NCBI GenBank assembly: GCA_036417435.1
Contig: CM070899.1
Location: forward strand, 69,942,501 to 70,006,500
Reading direction: 5' to 3'
Source of the DNA: Inia geoffrensis
Taxonomy: Eukaryota > Chordata > Mammalia > Artiodactyla > Iniidae
Length of the DNA: 64,000 nucleotides
The notes beneath the pieces are model-generated. The model did not search any database and had not been told where the DNA came from. It saw nothing but the letters and a program-made list of their open reading frames with translations. This document shows, one piece after another, positions 10,849 to 22,990 of the stretch. Position 1 is the stretch's first letter. The number at the start of each line of letters is the position of its first letter. Both the position numbers and the translations under genes were made by a program.

Positions 10849-10957
10849 TTCTTTCCTTCTTTCCTTCCCTCCCTCCATCCTTCCTTTCTTCCTTCCTTCC
10901 TTTCTTTTTCTTCCTTTCTTTCTTTCTTTCTATCTTTTTTCTTTCTTTCTTTCTTTC
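10849..10957. repeat. (CTTT/CCTT)n polypyrimidine microsatellite
   Basis: Imperfect CTTT, CCTT and CCCT repeats. The Lys/Arg/Glu-rich minus-strand frame (10844-11032) and the Phe/Leu/Ser-rich plus frame (10694-11026) are its translations. Confidence 0.93.
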
Positions 10958-11834
10958 ATTTTTGTTATGACATCTGGGAGTCAGCTCAATTTCTCTTTGA
11001 TGAGAAAGCCCTTGGTTAATAGGTGAATACAATATTCTTGTAGTAATTCAACTACAATTAGTAGTTGTAGTTATCAAAGTAGAACTAAAGGCTATAATTT
11101 TAAGAACATACTTAAGCAATTGACTTTTCTGGGTTATTGTATTGGTCACTTACAAATCAACTTCATAATGAAGTTTGCTATTATTAGTGAAAATCTCTTT
11201 GATAGTTTCCAGGCCCCAAACAGCCTGTGGGATCTCAACCATCAAAACTGGAATGGTTATTTAATTGATCTGTATTCAGAAAACCAGAAGAGTGAGTACT
11301 TGGCTGCCTAATTTCTTAGTCCCATATTCATGGTAGTCAACTGTCTTACACACGATTGTCCCTTTTCCTCAACTTGTTGAGCTCACTTCTCCACTCCAAC
11401 TGTGGCCCTATATTACCTACTCTAAAAGGAAGTGTAGGCTCAGTAGAGCTCCCATGCAGAACTAAAGAAGCCTTAATTTCAGGCTAATTTATATTCTTGA
11501 CCTGGGTCTACATCTTTTTACTTGTAAATCTGAAGAGTTGAACAACATAATTTTCTAAATTCTTTCTAGTTCAAAAATAGCACAACTCTTAGAATAAAAT
11601 GGTTTCATCATCCTAATGATGAATAGTTTACCATCTCAGTAAACCTTATGACCTGAGATTTCTTCTTAAGCTTAACTTCTTCCTTCCTTCTTACCTCTTC
11701 ATGCAAAGGCCTTCCCACTCTAGCTTGGGCCTCTGCAGTTTCAGCAATTCCCATGAAAACACTGCCCGTGAAGTCTATACTCCTGACATATTTCACTTCT
11801 CACCCATCTCAGGACATGTCAGAAGCATTATTGC
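10958..11834. other. Unassigned intergenic sequence
   Basis: No named repeat. A small 8-bp stem (AACTACAA...TTGTAGTT, about 11049-11071) is the only structure noted. Confidence 0.45.
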
Positions 11835-12055
11835 ATAATAGAAAGAGCAAGTGTTTTTGAAGAAAAACAAAACAAAAATAATCAAAATCCAGCTCTTTCA
11901 CTTGCAGCTCTGGGAACTTGGATAAATGACTTAACCTCTTAGAGCCTCAGTTCTATATCTGTAAAATTGTGATAGTTGGTACATATCAGAGTTGTTGTCA
12001 AGATTAAGGAAGATGACACATATAACTCTAATTGACAACTATTAATATTATTTAA
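11835..12055 (+). mobile_element. MIR SINE relic
   Basis: MIR words in order: CTCTGGGAACTTGGATAAATG, ACTTAACCTCTTAGAGCCTC, AGTTCTATATCTGTAAAATTG, GTTGTTGTCAAGATTAAGGA. A short A/C-rich insert sits near its 5' end (11860-11890). Confidence 0.85.
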
Positions 12056-12134
12056 GTGGTAGATATCATTATTAATTACTCTATACTTTATTAGTTCTCA
12101 TTTTCCCCCAATATAATCAGCTAGAAAAAATAAA

Positions 12135-12420
12135 CTTAAGATTCATTTCAAATGCCACCTGCTCATGGATATTTCTTGATTTCTCCCAACTTACTGGAAT
12201 TTCTGTATTCCCATAACATTTTTTTCTTAATATATAAAATCTGATACAGTAATTTTTTCATAGAGCTCAGGTTTATCTGCTTATCTGTTTCACGACTATA
12301 CCTTAGACCTTCTGACGTTAGATTGATACCTTAGCATTTTTGTATCTTGCTTAGCTCAGAGCTTTGAATATAGGGGAGGCTCAATAAATATATAAATGTT
12401 TGATTGAATAAATCATCAAT
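12135..12420 (+). mobile_element. L2 LINE 3'-end relic
   Basis: L2 3'UTR: TTTCAAATGCCACCTGCTC, then a diverged middle, then TAGGGGAGGCTCAATAAATAT and TGTTTGATTGAATAAAT at the end, matching the characteristic L2 terminus (CTCAATAAATATTTGTTGAATGAATG). Confidence 0.85.
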
Positions 12421-14889
12421 GAAAAAAGTACAAAATGAGCTCTTTATATTTTCATCTACAAGCCTCCTTCTGGAGCAACTTAACTTCTATATAAAGCCAC
12501 AAATCTACTCTAAAATATGGAATCAATCTTGGACAGTAAAGGAGATCTAGTTCAGAATATTTGCGTCAGGTCCAGTTTGCTATTGTTTCCCTTTAATGAT
12601 GTTTATTGGGTCTAGGTTCCCCTATTCCTGTGACCAAGTCCCTACATTAAAATTTAGTTCTGATGGTGAAGTACCTACACTGCTTCAGCTAAGATGTGAC
12701 CTAAAATTTTGTATTGTTAACCTGCATTATACTGCAATTCTTCTATATTGGGAGTTCTAATTATCTCTATTGTAACTAGGGCTGGAGTTCTACCAGCCCT
12801 GGAATTCCAGACCAATATCTAGACCCTATCTGCTCATAGCCATTTTTGTATACTACCAATGCTTGAATCCCTGCCCCTGGACTCACTTTGTCTGGCAGAA
12901 TGCTACTGTAAATGTGGTTGCTTAACTGGATCGCCAGATGTTACATATCCACACTTCCTACCAGCTTCTAGAATTCACTTTGTTTCCAAGTACCTGTTTC
13001 ATTCCAATGAATACATCTGGTTTCCAGTCCAGAGTTCCCGGACTGATTCTTGCCTGGTGTTTCTTTTTCCTCTCCTAGTTCAGTTATTTCTGCTTTTGGA
13101 AATGTCTTTCTCAGGCATATTTACACATTCTCTCTGTCCTTATTCCTTTTTTTTTCTTCCAAACTAAGGCCACTTATGTTAGGAAAAGCTCCTTTTCCTT
13201 TTTTCCCCCCTCTTTTATATGTGAGTCAAGACAGATGGTAATTGTATCTGCTAAATATCTATTGCAACATTTGTAATGAAATTAGACATACAGATGAGTC
13301 ACTTCACTGTTATCTATTTAAATGCTCTTGGAAGTGCCAAGGAGTCTCTTTTAGAATGCAGAGGTAGCCATCTTTACAGTTAAAATTCACAATTTAACCC
13401 ACTTTTCACCAAGAAATTAGAAGGAGACTCATCTAAATCCTGATTATGTTCCTACTCAACTCAAACCCTTTAAGACAGGATCTACAAGTGAATAGTCTGT
13501 TGTAACTTTTGTTCAGGGATACCTCAGTCCTCCAATCTCTAGATGCAAGATTGAGATCCCCTCATGAGTAACTCTCAGAAAGATTATGCAAACATCTTTT
13601 GTCTTCTGCCCCTGGGGGAAGAGGAGCCAGTGGAAATGATTTTCTCCTTGGTAATCTCTTATTCAGGTAATTACCTTTATTCAGGTAACCTCTCCTGAAT
13701 AAAGACCAAACTGCAACAAGACAGGCGTGGCCAAGTTATTAAGTAAATATAGATTCACATGGTTAAAAAGCAGATGCACAAAATGAAGAGTACACTGTGC
13801 GTGATGGGGTCACATTGCTAGGGTAGGGAGAAGAAAGGCATTCTCTACAGAAAAAGCTGGCAAAACAGATGAGAGATGAGATGGTGGCTGTCTTGGACTG
13901 TGTGCCTAGCCCACATTCACATCACTTATTTGAAAGAGACCAAAAAAGCAACAGTCAACTGGTTTTTTTGGAATGTTTAGCCATACCATCAAGAACTTCT
14001 GCCTAACAAATGTTTCAGCATTTTGGGACAAAATTTAAATTCATCATGTATTTGAGCCATATTTATTTTACTAGTTTATATATATTTAACTCAGTACCTT
14101 ATAGTTTTTGAGGCTCTGCAAAATGTGGATTACTTAAACATATTAGAAAAATTTATTTGATTCTGCAAAATCAGATCATTTAATGACTTCTCTATGAAAT
14201 ATTTAGTCTCATTGAGTCTGGAAGAATTAGCTTTGTAATTAGCTTTACAACAAACTCAAAAATGTGTATTTTGATCCTAGCTCCCCCTCCCCAAACTAAT
14301 TTGTTTTGTTATTTAAGTAAGTCATGCTGTGGGCCCACAAGGACTAGGATTGGGGTGTTCTGTCATTTTACTTTTTAGTGCCAAGCAGGAAAATGCGCAA
14401 GAGGAAAGATAATTTGACACAAACTATGAAGTTACATAAAGACAAAAATTAGAAAGTTTTGATTCTTCAAGGTTAGCTGAAGAATCATACTTTAAAATAT
14501 ATATTTATTAAGTTGGATTAACTATAAATATCTTATATAGAAATGATTCAATCTATTAAAATTTGTTGTGTTAAATAAAATCCAATTTAAAAGAAATTAG
14601 ATTGAAATGACTGCTGACAGGAACAAACTAGACCAATCCCTGAACCCTTTTTCATGACAATAATAGATGGGATGTGGTGATACCAGTAATACTGAAATTT
14701 CCATATCAGTTCTAATTTCTGAGTTAATTCTAAATATAAGCTTTAAAAACAATGGAACTTGAAACCATTGACAGAAGAAAGTGTGGTTAGAAAATCTAAT
14801 TAAATAGTATTTTGTTTCCGAACTAGATTGAAACAAAAAGTAACTTATGCTCTTCTAAAATCCATTTAAATAATCCATATTTTCTATAA
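12421..14889. other. Unassigned 2.5-kb interval
   Basis: No named repeat apart from the short palindromic cluster at 13659-13704. The open frame at 12859-13167 (102 codons, with an overlapping 13050-13241 frame) is Ser/Leu/Phe-rich in its second half because of a T-rich plus strand, and no domain or signal is convincing. It may be unique mammalian sequence. Confidence 0.45.
13659..13704. repeat. Palindrome and direct-repeat cluster
   Basis: TTATTCAGGTAA occurs twice (13659-13670, 13677-13688), GGTAATTACC (13666-13675) is a self-complementary palindrome, and CTTTATTCAGG (13675-13685) pairs with CCTGAATAAAG (13694-13704) as an 11-bp perfect stem with an 8-base loop. Confidence 0.9.
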
Positions 14890-15045
14890 TACACAGATTT
14901 TTAAAATTAATTTTGACAGGTATAAGTACCAGGGATGTGATGTACAATGTGATGAATATAACTAACACTGCTGTGTGTTATATATGAAAGTTGCTAAGAG
15001 AGTAGATCCTAAGAGTTCTCATCACAATGAAAAAATATTTTTCTT
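14890..15045 (+). mobile_element. Old L1 3'UTR, left part
   Basis: Mammalian L1 3'UTR words: GCTGTGTGTTATATATGAAAG, TTGCTAAGAGAGTAGATCCT, and AAGAGTTCTCATCACAATGA. Split by the SINE that follows. Confidence 0.82.
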
Positions 15046-15262
15046 GGGCTTCCCTGGTGGCGCAGTGGTTGGGAGTCTGCCTGCCGATGCAGGGGACGCA
15101 GGTTTGTGCCCTGTTCCGAGAAGATCCCACACGCCGCGGAGCGGCTGGGCCCGTGAGCCATGGCCGCTGGGCCTGTGCGTCCGGAGCCTGTGCTCCGCAA
15201 CGGGAGAGGCCACAGCAGTGAGAGGCCTGCGTACCGCAAAAAAAAAAAAAAAAAAAAAAAAA
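15046..15262 (+). mobile_element. CHR-type tRNA-derived SINE (young)
   Basis: Starts GGGCTTCCCTGGTGGCGCAG and ends in a 25-base poly(A) (15238-15262). A (TA)9 tract at 15264-15281 follows. The flanks look like an imperfect duplication (AATATTTTTCTT left, ATATTTTTTTTTTCTT right), so its edges are less sure. It sits inside an L1 3'UTR. Confidence 0.95.
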
Positions 15263-15263
15263 G

Positions 15264-15281
15264 TATATATATATATATATA
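15264..15281. repeat. (TA)n microsatellite at SINE tail
   Basis: A short TA run immediately after the SINE poly(A), probably grown from the tail or from the duplicated target. Confidence 0.85.
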
Positions 15282-15289
15282 TTTTTTTT

Positions 15290-15465
15290 TTCTTTTTCTT
15301 TTATTTTGTATCTATAGAAGATGATGGACGTCTACTAAACTTATTGTGGTAATCATTTCACAATGTATGTAAATCAAACCATTTTGCCGTACACCTTAAA
15401 CTTATACAGTGCTGTATGTCAATTATATCTCCATAAAACTGGAAGAAGAAAAGACAAAACTTTTT
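15290..15465 (+). mobile_element. Old L1 3'UTR, right part
   Basis: Resumes the L1 3'UTR after the SINE: GATGATGGACGTCTACTAAAC, TTATTGTGGTAATCATTTCA, CCGTACACCTTAAACTTATAC, and GTATGTCAATTATATCTCCA before an A-rich end. Confidence 0.85.
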
Positions 15466-15989
15466 AAAATTAAATTAAATTAACTTTTACTAAGTGGATG
15501 ATTCCATTATCATACGGACGGGCAAAGAATGTTTGCTCTTATTGACAATTCAGCCACCGTCTAGTGGAGATTTCTTTTAACAACATAAAAACAGCACCTA
15601 GAATTCACCAAAGTGTTTTCAGTAAATGTCACAGATGGTCATTAGAATGTGTCTTTTGTTTCCTTTTATTTGGGGGAGATTTGCCTATTAACTTTAACCA
15701 CAACTGTATATTTAGCTCTTTAATCATTAAATGGTCAAACACACTAGAATGAAATAGTCTTGGTGAATGCTTAGTAGAGGTAAACCACTGCAGAAAGGAG
15801 TCTATTTAATCTTTAAGCATCTTCGGATATCAACATTTCATCACTTCCCATGGTAGCTGATACTAAAGTTTATGAACAATATATTTAAAGCAACACAATT
15901 TTACAATGGTAGTACCTTTTTCTCATTTCTGTATATTTTGCTTAGCATTGTAGTCTAATTTCATTATTTCAATGATCATTTGTAAGGGG
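15466..15989. other. Unassigned intergenic sequence
   Basis: No repeat family or exon signature seen. The plus frame at 15564-15752 has no support. Confidence 0.45.
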
Positions 15990-16470
15990 CCAAATTCTAG
16001 ATAATTATATCCTCATAAGCTCCAGATCCTCTTTTCCAAGTGTCCATGGAACATCTCCATTTGGATGTCTTACAAACACCTTTAACTCAACGTGACTAGA
16101 ATCCAATTCATTAGTTTCCACCCCCTAATTTTTTCCTTCTTCCATTTTATCTTAAAAGAATCACCTTACTCCAAGATAAGGAAGCTCAAAATATAGTATG
16201 ATCAATCAAATATCTCTCATAACTATTCCTACCTCTTCCTAGACACTGGTATTGTTTAACATTAAGCCCTTACTTCCTCATAGGAACACAGTTATATTTC
16301 CCTATCACCTGGTTCAAACCATCTTCTACCTTACTGTCATATTTCAAAAGCACAGCTCTGATCATATCACAATACTGTTCAAACACCTTCAAAGTCTCTC
16401 CAGGGAAGGTAGCATCTGAGACTGACCTCTGAAGATAATGTTCTTTTAGAGAATGTGAGTGCATTCCAGA
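15990..16470 (+). mobile_element. L2 LINE relic
   Basis: L2 3'-half order: CATTTGGATGTCTTACAAACACC, TCAACGTGACTAGAATCC, then GCACAGCTCTGATCATATCAC and CACCTTCAAAGTCTCTCCAG. Frames are destroyed. Confidence 0.75.
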
Positions 16471-16589
16471 TATTAATGTGAAATGAACTCTAAAAGAACA
16501 GAGTGTTTAGGGACAAGTATATAGTCTGATGTGGCTAGAGGGTAACTGAGAGAGAGAGTTTGAGCAAACAGCAAGCTTCGAACTTTCCT

Positions 16590-16770
16590 CTTGCTATTTC
16601 CTGTACCTCAAATGTCCATTGGTGTCCAATCCAGCTCAAATGCTACCTTCTCCAAGACATCTTCTCTGGTGCTGCCAACTGGAAATAATCATTCCTTTCT
16701 TCAAACATAAGCTTATCCCTGCATACTCTGTATGGCATTATAGGTATTTGTGTACAGGCTTCATGCTCAT
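16590..16770 (+). mobile_element. L2 LINE relic, probably the 3' continuation
   Basis: CAGCTCAAATGCTACCTTCTCC and AAGACATCTTCTCTGG match the L2 stretch after the Cys-rich 3' region. Probably the same insertion as 15990-16470 with an intervening rearranged piece. The minus frame at 16643-16876 is accidental. Confidence 0.7.
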
Positions 16771-16879
16771 GATGCTGCAATAAGCTATCTGTAGGGAAAT
16801 GTACATCAGGTTCATTTTGTTCAACCCCCAGATCACTGTTTTTAATGCAAAAATAAAAAATGCAAACATTGCACATGAT

Positions 16880-17884
16880 AGAGTAAATATCTTGCCATCC
16901 TTGTTGGAAATAATTAATGAATATATGTCTTCCTTCAGATAAAACTGAGACTTAAAAAAATCTCAAAATATTTTAAGCAAAATTGAAAAAAAATTACATA
17001 AAAACAAAAGAAAAGAAAACTTTGTGGAAATCATACATTTCAGTAATAAAGCCATTAGAAACTTTTCTTCAGATTTCCACTGGTCATCATTTATTACAGG
17101 TTGTTGAATGAACCTTTAAGGAATTAAATTCAGATTAGGAAAAAAGAAACATTTCTGAGTACTGAATTCAATCTAATGTAATAATGATTATTATATACAA
17201 AGTATGAAATTTTACCCTTTTGCATTACTTGCCATTCCATTTTTGTATTTGGGTTTGCCCTGAGTAATAAGTTGGTTTCAATTTTTGAATTGACTTGTAA
17301 TAGAATGCTCTTGCTGGGTTAAAATAGTCCTTTTGTTACACTGCAGAGTAATTCAATGCCAGAAATCTTGACTGGGAATGTGAAGCTATAACTTATTTTC
17401 CATGTATAATCAACCTTGGTTATCTCAGAGTGGACTATACATACTTCAGGGAATTACATGTCAACATCTATCAACAGCATTTTACTGTAGATGCTCCACT
17501 GAAAGCACATATCCTGCTTTATTATTATTTTTTTTTGGCTGATTCAGTCTCTCTTCCTATTTTTACATCACAGTAGGAATATAATATAATGACAACTATA
17601 CATACATGCTCTTGCCACAGGAAAGTTGAGAGAATAGCTCTGATTTTCAGTGCTACTCTACTCCAAAGAGTCAGTTTAACAAAGTGAAGCCTGCCAGGAA
17701 CAGCTAAAGGAATTCAGGATGGAAAACATATATGTCGTATACATATATTGCCTCCTCAAGTGAAATAACATGTATGAAAACATTCTATATAAATAAATAT
17801 CCCAACGTATTCCACAAAATAAGCTTAAGCTTCCTCCTGAACCAGAAGAAATTCTGGGGCAGTAGAAAAGCACTCAACTTGGAA
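16880..17884. other. Unassigned 1-kb interval left of the L1
   Basis: No repeat family named. Short opposing frames near 17676-17914 have no support. Confidence 0.45.
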
Positions 17885-18266
17885 TTTTTTTTTTCCATCT
17901 TTATTGGAGTATAATTGCTTTACAATGGTGTGTTAGTTTCTACTTTATAACAAAGTGAATCAGTTATACATATACATATACATATGTTCCCATATCTCTT
18001 CCCTCTTGCATCTCCCTCCCTCCCACCCTCCCTATCCCATCTATCCAGGCAGTCAGAAAGCAGCCAGCTGATCTCCCTGTGCTACGTACGCGGCTGCTTC
18101 CCACTAGCTATCCACCTTAAGTTTGGTAGTGTATATATGTCCATGCCTCTCTCTCACTTTGTCACAGCTTACCCTTTACCCTCCCCATATCCTCAAGTCC
18201 ATTCTCTTGTAGGTCTGTGTCTTTATTCCTGTCTTACCCCTAGGATTTTCATGACATTTTTTTTTC
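17885..18266 (-). other. L1 3'UTR and poly(A) end
   Basis: Non-coding 3' end of the L1 above. Shared words with the second L1 at 28477-28854 (reversed): ACACCATTGTAAAGCAATTATAC and the block rich in GGAGGGAGG. The polypurine run typical of L1 3'UTRs is the reverse of CCCTCCCTCCCACCCTCCC at 18013-18031. Confidence 0.9.
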
Positions 18267-21200
18267 TTAAATTCCATATATATGTGTTAGCATAAGGTAT
18301 TTGTCTTTCTCTTTCTGACTTACTTCACTCTGTATGACAGACTCTAGGTCTATCCACTTCATTACAAATAGCTCAAGTTCATTTCTTTTTATGGCTGAGT
18401 AATATTCCATTGTATATATGTGCCATATATTCTTTATCCATTCACCCGATGATGGACACTTAGGTTGTTTCTATCTCCGGGTTATTGTAAATAGAGCTGC
18501 AATGAACATTTTGGTACATGACTCTTTTTGAATTATGGTATTCTCAGGGTATATGTTCAGTAGTGGGATTGCTGGGTCATATGGTAGTTCTATTTGTAGT
18601 TTTTTAAGGAACCTCCATACTGTTCTCCATAGTGGCTGTACCAATTCACATTCCCACCAGCATGGCAAGAGTGTTCCCTTTTCTCCACACCCTCTCCAGC
18701 ATTTATTGTTTGTAGACATTTTGATGATGGCCATTCTGACCGGTGTGAGATGATATCTCATTGTAGTTCTGATTTGCATTTCTCTAATGATTAATGATAT
18801 TGAGCATTCTTTCATGTGTGTGTTGGCACTCTATATCTTCTTTGGAGAAATGTCTATTTAGGTCTTCTGCCCATTTTTGGATTGGATTGTTTGTTTTTTT
18901 GTTATTGAGCTGCAGGAGCTGCTTGTAAATTTTGGAGATTAATCCTTTGTCAGTTGCTTCATTTGCAAATATTTTCTCCCATTCTGAGGGCTGTCTTTTG
19001 GTCTTGTTTATGGTTTCCTTTGCTGTGCAAAAGCTTTGAAGTTTCATTAGGTCACATTTGTTTATTTTTGTTTTTATTTCCATTTCTCTAGGAGGTGGGT
19101 CAAAAAGGATCTTGCTGTGATTTATGTCATAGAGTGTTCTGCCTACGTTTTCCTCTAAGAGTTTGATAGTTTTTGGCCTTACATTTAGGTCTTTAATCCA
19201 TTTTGAGCTTATTTTTGTGTATGGCATTAGGGAGTGTTCTAATTTCATTCTTTTACATGTAGCTGTCCAGTTTTCCTAGCACCATTTATTGAAGAGGCTG
19301 TCCTTTCTCCACTGTACATTCCTGCCTCCTTTATCAAAGATAAGGTGATCATATGTGCGTGGGTTTATCTCTGGGCTTTCTATCCTGTTCCATTGATCTA
19401 TATTTCTGTTTTTGTGCAAGTACCATACTGTCTTGATTACTGTAGCTTTGTAGTATAGGCTGAAGTCAGGGAGCCTGATTCCTCCAGCTCCATTTTTCGT
19501 TCTCAAGATTGCTTTGGCTATGTGGAGTCTTTTGCGTTTCCATACAAATGTGAAATTTTTTGTTCTAGTTCTGTGAAAAATGCCAGTGGTAGTTTGATAG
19601 GGATTGCATTGAATCTGTAGATTGCTTTGGGTAGTAGAGTCATTTTCACAATGTTGATTCTTCCAGTCCAAGAGCATGGCATATCTCTCCATCTATTTGT
19701 ATCATTCTTAATTTCTTTCATCAGTGTCTTATAATTTTCTGCATACAGGTCTTTTGTCTCCTTACATAGGTTTATTCCTAGGTATTTTATTCTTTTTGTT
19801 GCAGTGGTAAATGGGAGTGTTTTCTCAATTTCACTTACATATTTTTCATCATTAGTGTATAGGAATGCCAGAGATTAATTTTGTATCCTGCTACTTTACC
19901 AGATTCATTGGTTAGCTCTAGTAGTTTTCTGGTAGCGTCTTTAGGATTCTCTATGTATAGTATCATATCATCTGCACAGTGACAGCTTTACTTCTGCTTT
20001 TCTGATTTGGATTCCTTTTTTTTCTTTTTCTTCTCTGATTGCTATGGCTAAAACTTCCAAAACTATGTTGAATAAGAGTGGTGAGAGTCGGCAACCTTCT
20101 CTTGTTCCTGATCTTAGTGGAAATGCTTTCAGTTTTTCACCATTGAGGACGATGTTGGCTGTGGGTTTGTCATATATGGCCTTTATTATGTTGAAGAAAG
20201 TTCCCTCTATGCCTACTTTCTGGTGGGTTTTTTATCATAAATGGGTGTGAATTTTGTCAAAAACTTTCTCTGCATCTATTGAGATGACCATATGATTTTT
20301 CTCCTTCAGTTTGTTAATATGTTGTATCACATTGATTGATTTGTGTATATTGAAGAATCCTTGCATTCCTGGAATAAACCCCACCTGATCATGGTGCATG
20401 ATCCTCTTAATGTGCTGTTGGATTCTGTTTGCTAGTATTTTGGTGAGGATTCTTGTGTCTATTTTCATCAGTGATACTGGCCTGTAGTTTTCTTTCTTTG
20501 TGACATCCTTGTCTGGTTTTGGTATCAGGGTGATGGTGGCCTCGTAGAATGAGTTTGGGAGTGTTCCTCCCTCTGCTATATTTTGGAAGAGTTTGAGAAG
20601 GATAGGTGTTAGCTCTTCTCTAAATGTTTGATAGACTTCGCCTGTGAAGCCATCTGGTCCTGGGTTTTTGTTTGTTGGAAGATTTTAAATCACAGTTTCA
20701 ATTTCAGTGCTTGTGATTGCTCTGTTCATATTTTCTATTTCTTCCTGATTCAGTCTTGGCAGTTTGTGCATTTCTAAGAATTTGTCCATTTCTTCCAGGT
20801 TGTCCATTTTATTGGCATAGAGTTGCTTCTAGTAATCTCTCATGATCTTTTGTATTTCTGCAGTGTCAGTTGTTACTTCTCCTTTTTCACTTCAATTCTA
20901 TTGATTTGAGTCTTCTCCCTTTTTTTCTTGATGAGTCTGGCTAATGGTTTATCAATTTTGTTTATCTTCCCAAAGAACCAGCTTTTAGTTTTATTGATCT
21001 TTGGTATCATTTCCTTCATTTCTTTTTCATTTATTTCTGATCTTTATGATTTCTTTCCTTGTGCTAACTTTTTGGTTTTTTTGTTCTTCTTTCTCTAATT
21101 GCTTTAGGTACAAGGTTAGGATGTTTATTCGAGATGTTTCCTGTTTCTTAAGGTGGGATTGTATTGCTATAAACTTCCCTCTTAGAACTGCTTTTGCTGC

Positions 21201-22062
21201 ATCCCATAGGTTTTGGTCATCGTGTCTCCATTGTCATTTGTTCCTAGGTATTTTATGATTTCCTCCTTGATTTCTTCAATAATCACTTCATTATTAAGTA
21301 ATGTATTATTTAGCTTCCATGTGTTTGTATTTTTTACAGATCTTTTCCTGTAATTGATATCTAGTCTCATAGCGTTGTGGTCGGAAAAGATACTTGATAC
21401 AATTTCAATTTTCTTAAATTCACCAAGGATTGATTTGTGACCCAGGATATGATCTATCCTGGAGAATATTTCATGAGCACTTGAAAAAAATGTGAATTCT
21501 GTTGCTTTTTGATGGAATGTCCTATAAATATCAATTAAGTCCATTTTGTTTAATGTATCATTTAAAGCTTGTGTTTCCTTTATATTTTCATTTTGGATGA
21601 TCTGTACATTGGTGAAAGTGGGGTGTTAAAGTCCCCTAGTATGAATGTGTTACTGTCGATTTCCCCTTATATGGCTGTTAGTATTTGCCTTATGTATTGA
21701 GGTGCTCCTATGTTGGGTGCATAAATATTTACAATTGTTATATGTTCTTCTTCGATTGATCCCTTGATCATTATGTAGTGTCCTTCTTTGTCTCTTGTAA
21801 TAGTCTTTATTTTAAAGTCTATTTTGTCTGATATGAGAATTGCTACTCCAGCTTTCTTTTGGTTTCCATTTGCATGGAATATCTTTTTCCATCCCCTCAC
21901 TTTCAGTCTGTATGTGTCTATAGATCTGAAGTGGGTCTCTTGTAGACAGCATATATATGGGTCTTGTTTTTGTATCCACTCAGCCAATCTGTGTCTTTTG
22001 GTGGGAGCATTTAGTCCATTTACATTTAAGGTAAGTATCGATATGTATGTTCCTATTCCCAT
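18267..22062 (-). pseudogene. L1 ORF2 (endonuclease and reverse transcriptase), broken
   Basis: The intact protein nicks target DNA and reverse-transcribes L1 RNA there; it also mobilises SINEs. Span is 3796 bp, close to the usual 1,275 codons. Start: MGIGTYISILTLNVNGL, with the apurinic endonuclease Asn. QETH carries the catalytic Glu. SDHNA at about 21395 is the Asp-His motif. The RT shows [12 protein letters not shown] with the first catalytic Asp (about 20270). The usual FADD box reads CADD (19967-19978), so Phe is changed but both Asp remain. At the C-terminus the Cys motif reads [18 protein letters not shown], with His replaced by Pro. The first fragment ends in a stop at about 21667, and pieces run in at least three frames, so it cannot make active enzyme. 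Codon content is A-rich on the sense strand, as in all L1s. Confidence 0.95.
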
Positions 22063-22120
22063 TTTCTTAATTGTTTTGGGTTTGTTATTGTAGGTCTTTT
22101 CCTTTTCTTTTCTAACTTGC

Positions 22121-22990
22121 CTAGAGAAGGTCCTTTAGCATTTGTTGTAAAGCTGGTTTGGTGGTGCTGAACTCTCTCAGCTTTTGCTTGTTTGTAAAGG
22201 TTTTAACTTCTCCATCAAATCTGAATGAGATCCTTGCTGGGTAGAGTAATCTTGGTTGTAGGTTTTCTCCTTCATCACTTTCAATATGTCCTGCCAGTCC
22301 CTTCTGGCTTACAGAGTTTCTGCTGAAAGATCAGCTGTTAACCTTATGGGGATTCCCTTATGTGTTATTTGTTGTTTTTCTCTTGCTGCTTTTAATATGT
22401 GCTCTTTGTATTTAATTATTGACAGTTTGATTAATATGTGTCTTGGCATGTTTCTCCTTTGATTTACCCTGTATGGGACGCTCTGTGCTTCCTGGACTTG
22501 ATTAACTATTTCCTTTCCCATATTAGGGAAGTTTTAAACTCTTCAAATATAATCTCTTCAAATATTTTCTCAGTCCCTTTCTTTTTCTCTTCTTTTTCTG
22601 GATCCCCTATGATTCGAATGTTGGTGTGTTTAATATTGTCCCAGAGGTCTCTGAGACTGTCCTCAGCTCTTTTCATTCTTTTTTCTTTATTCTGCTCTGC
22701 AGTAGTTATTTCCACTATTTTATCTTCCAGGTCACTTATCCGTTCTTCTGCCTCAGTTATTCTGCTAGTGATCTGTTGTTCACTGTTCCTTGTTTCATCT
22801 TTAGTTCTTCTAGGTCCTTGTTAAATGTTTGTTGCATTTTCTCTATTCTATTTCCAAGATTTTGGATCATATTTACTATCATTATTCTGAATTCTTTTTC
22901 ACGTAGACTGCCTATTTCCTCTTCATTTGTTAGGTCTGGTGGGTTTTTATCTTGCCCCTTCATCTGCTGTGTGTTTTTCTGTCTTCTCAT
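22121..22990 (-). pseudogene. L1 ORF1 (RNA-binding chaperone), broken
   Basis: ORF1p binds L1 RNA as a trimer through a coiled coil, an RRM and a C-terminal domain. The start Met is at 22990 (MRRQKNTQQMKGQD) and the end reads MLKDLL followed by a stop at 22121-22123, about 58 bases before ORF2, as usual in L1s. The span is 290 codons with the stop, slightly short. The coiled-coil segment has NLGNRIEKMQQTFNKDLEEL, and the RRM segment shows NIRIIGDPEKEE. A stop after NNRSLAE and pieces in three frames (22757-22990, 22506-22715, 22309-22521) show at least two frameshifts. The Met at 23173 in the same frame is upstream of the true start, in 5'UTR. Confidence 0.92.

Noticed and set aside
12859..13167. 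102-codon plus frame outside known repeats
   Set aside because: Ser/Phe/Leu bias from T-rich DNA, no domain, no splice context and no upstream signal; length is within chance for AT-rich DNA of this size.
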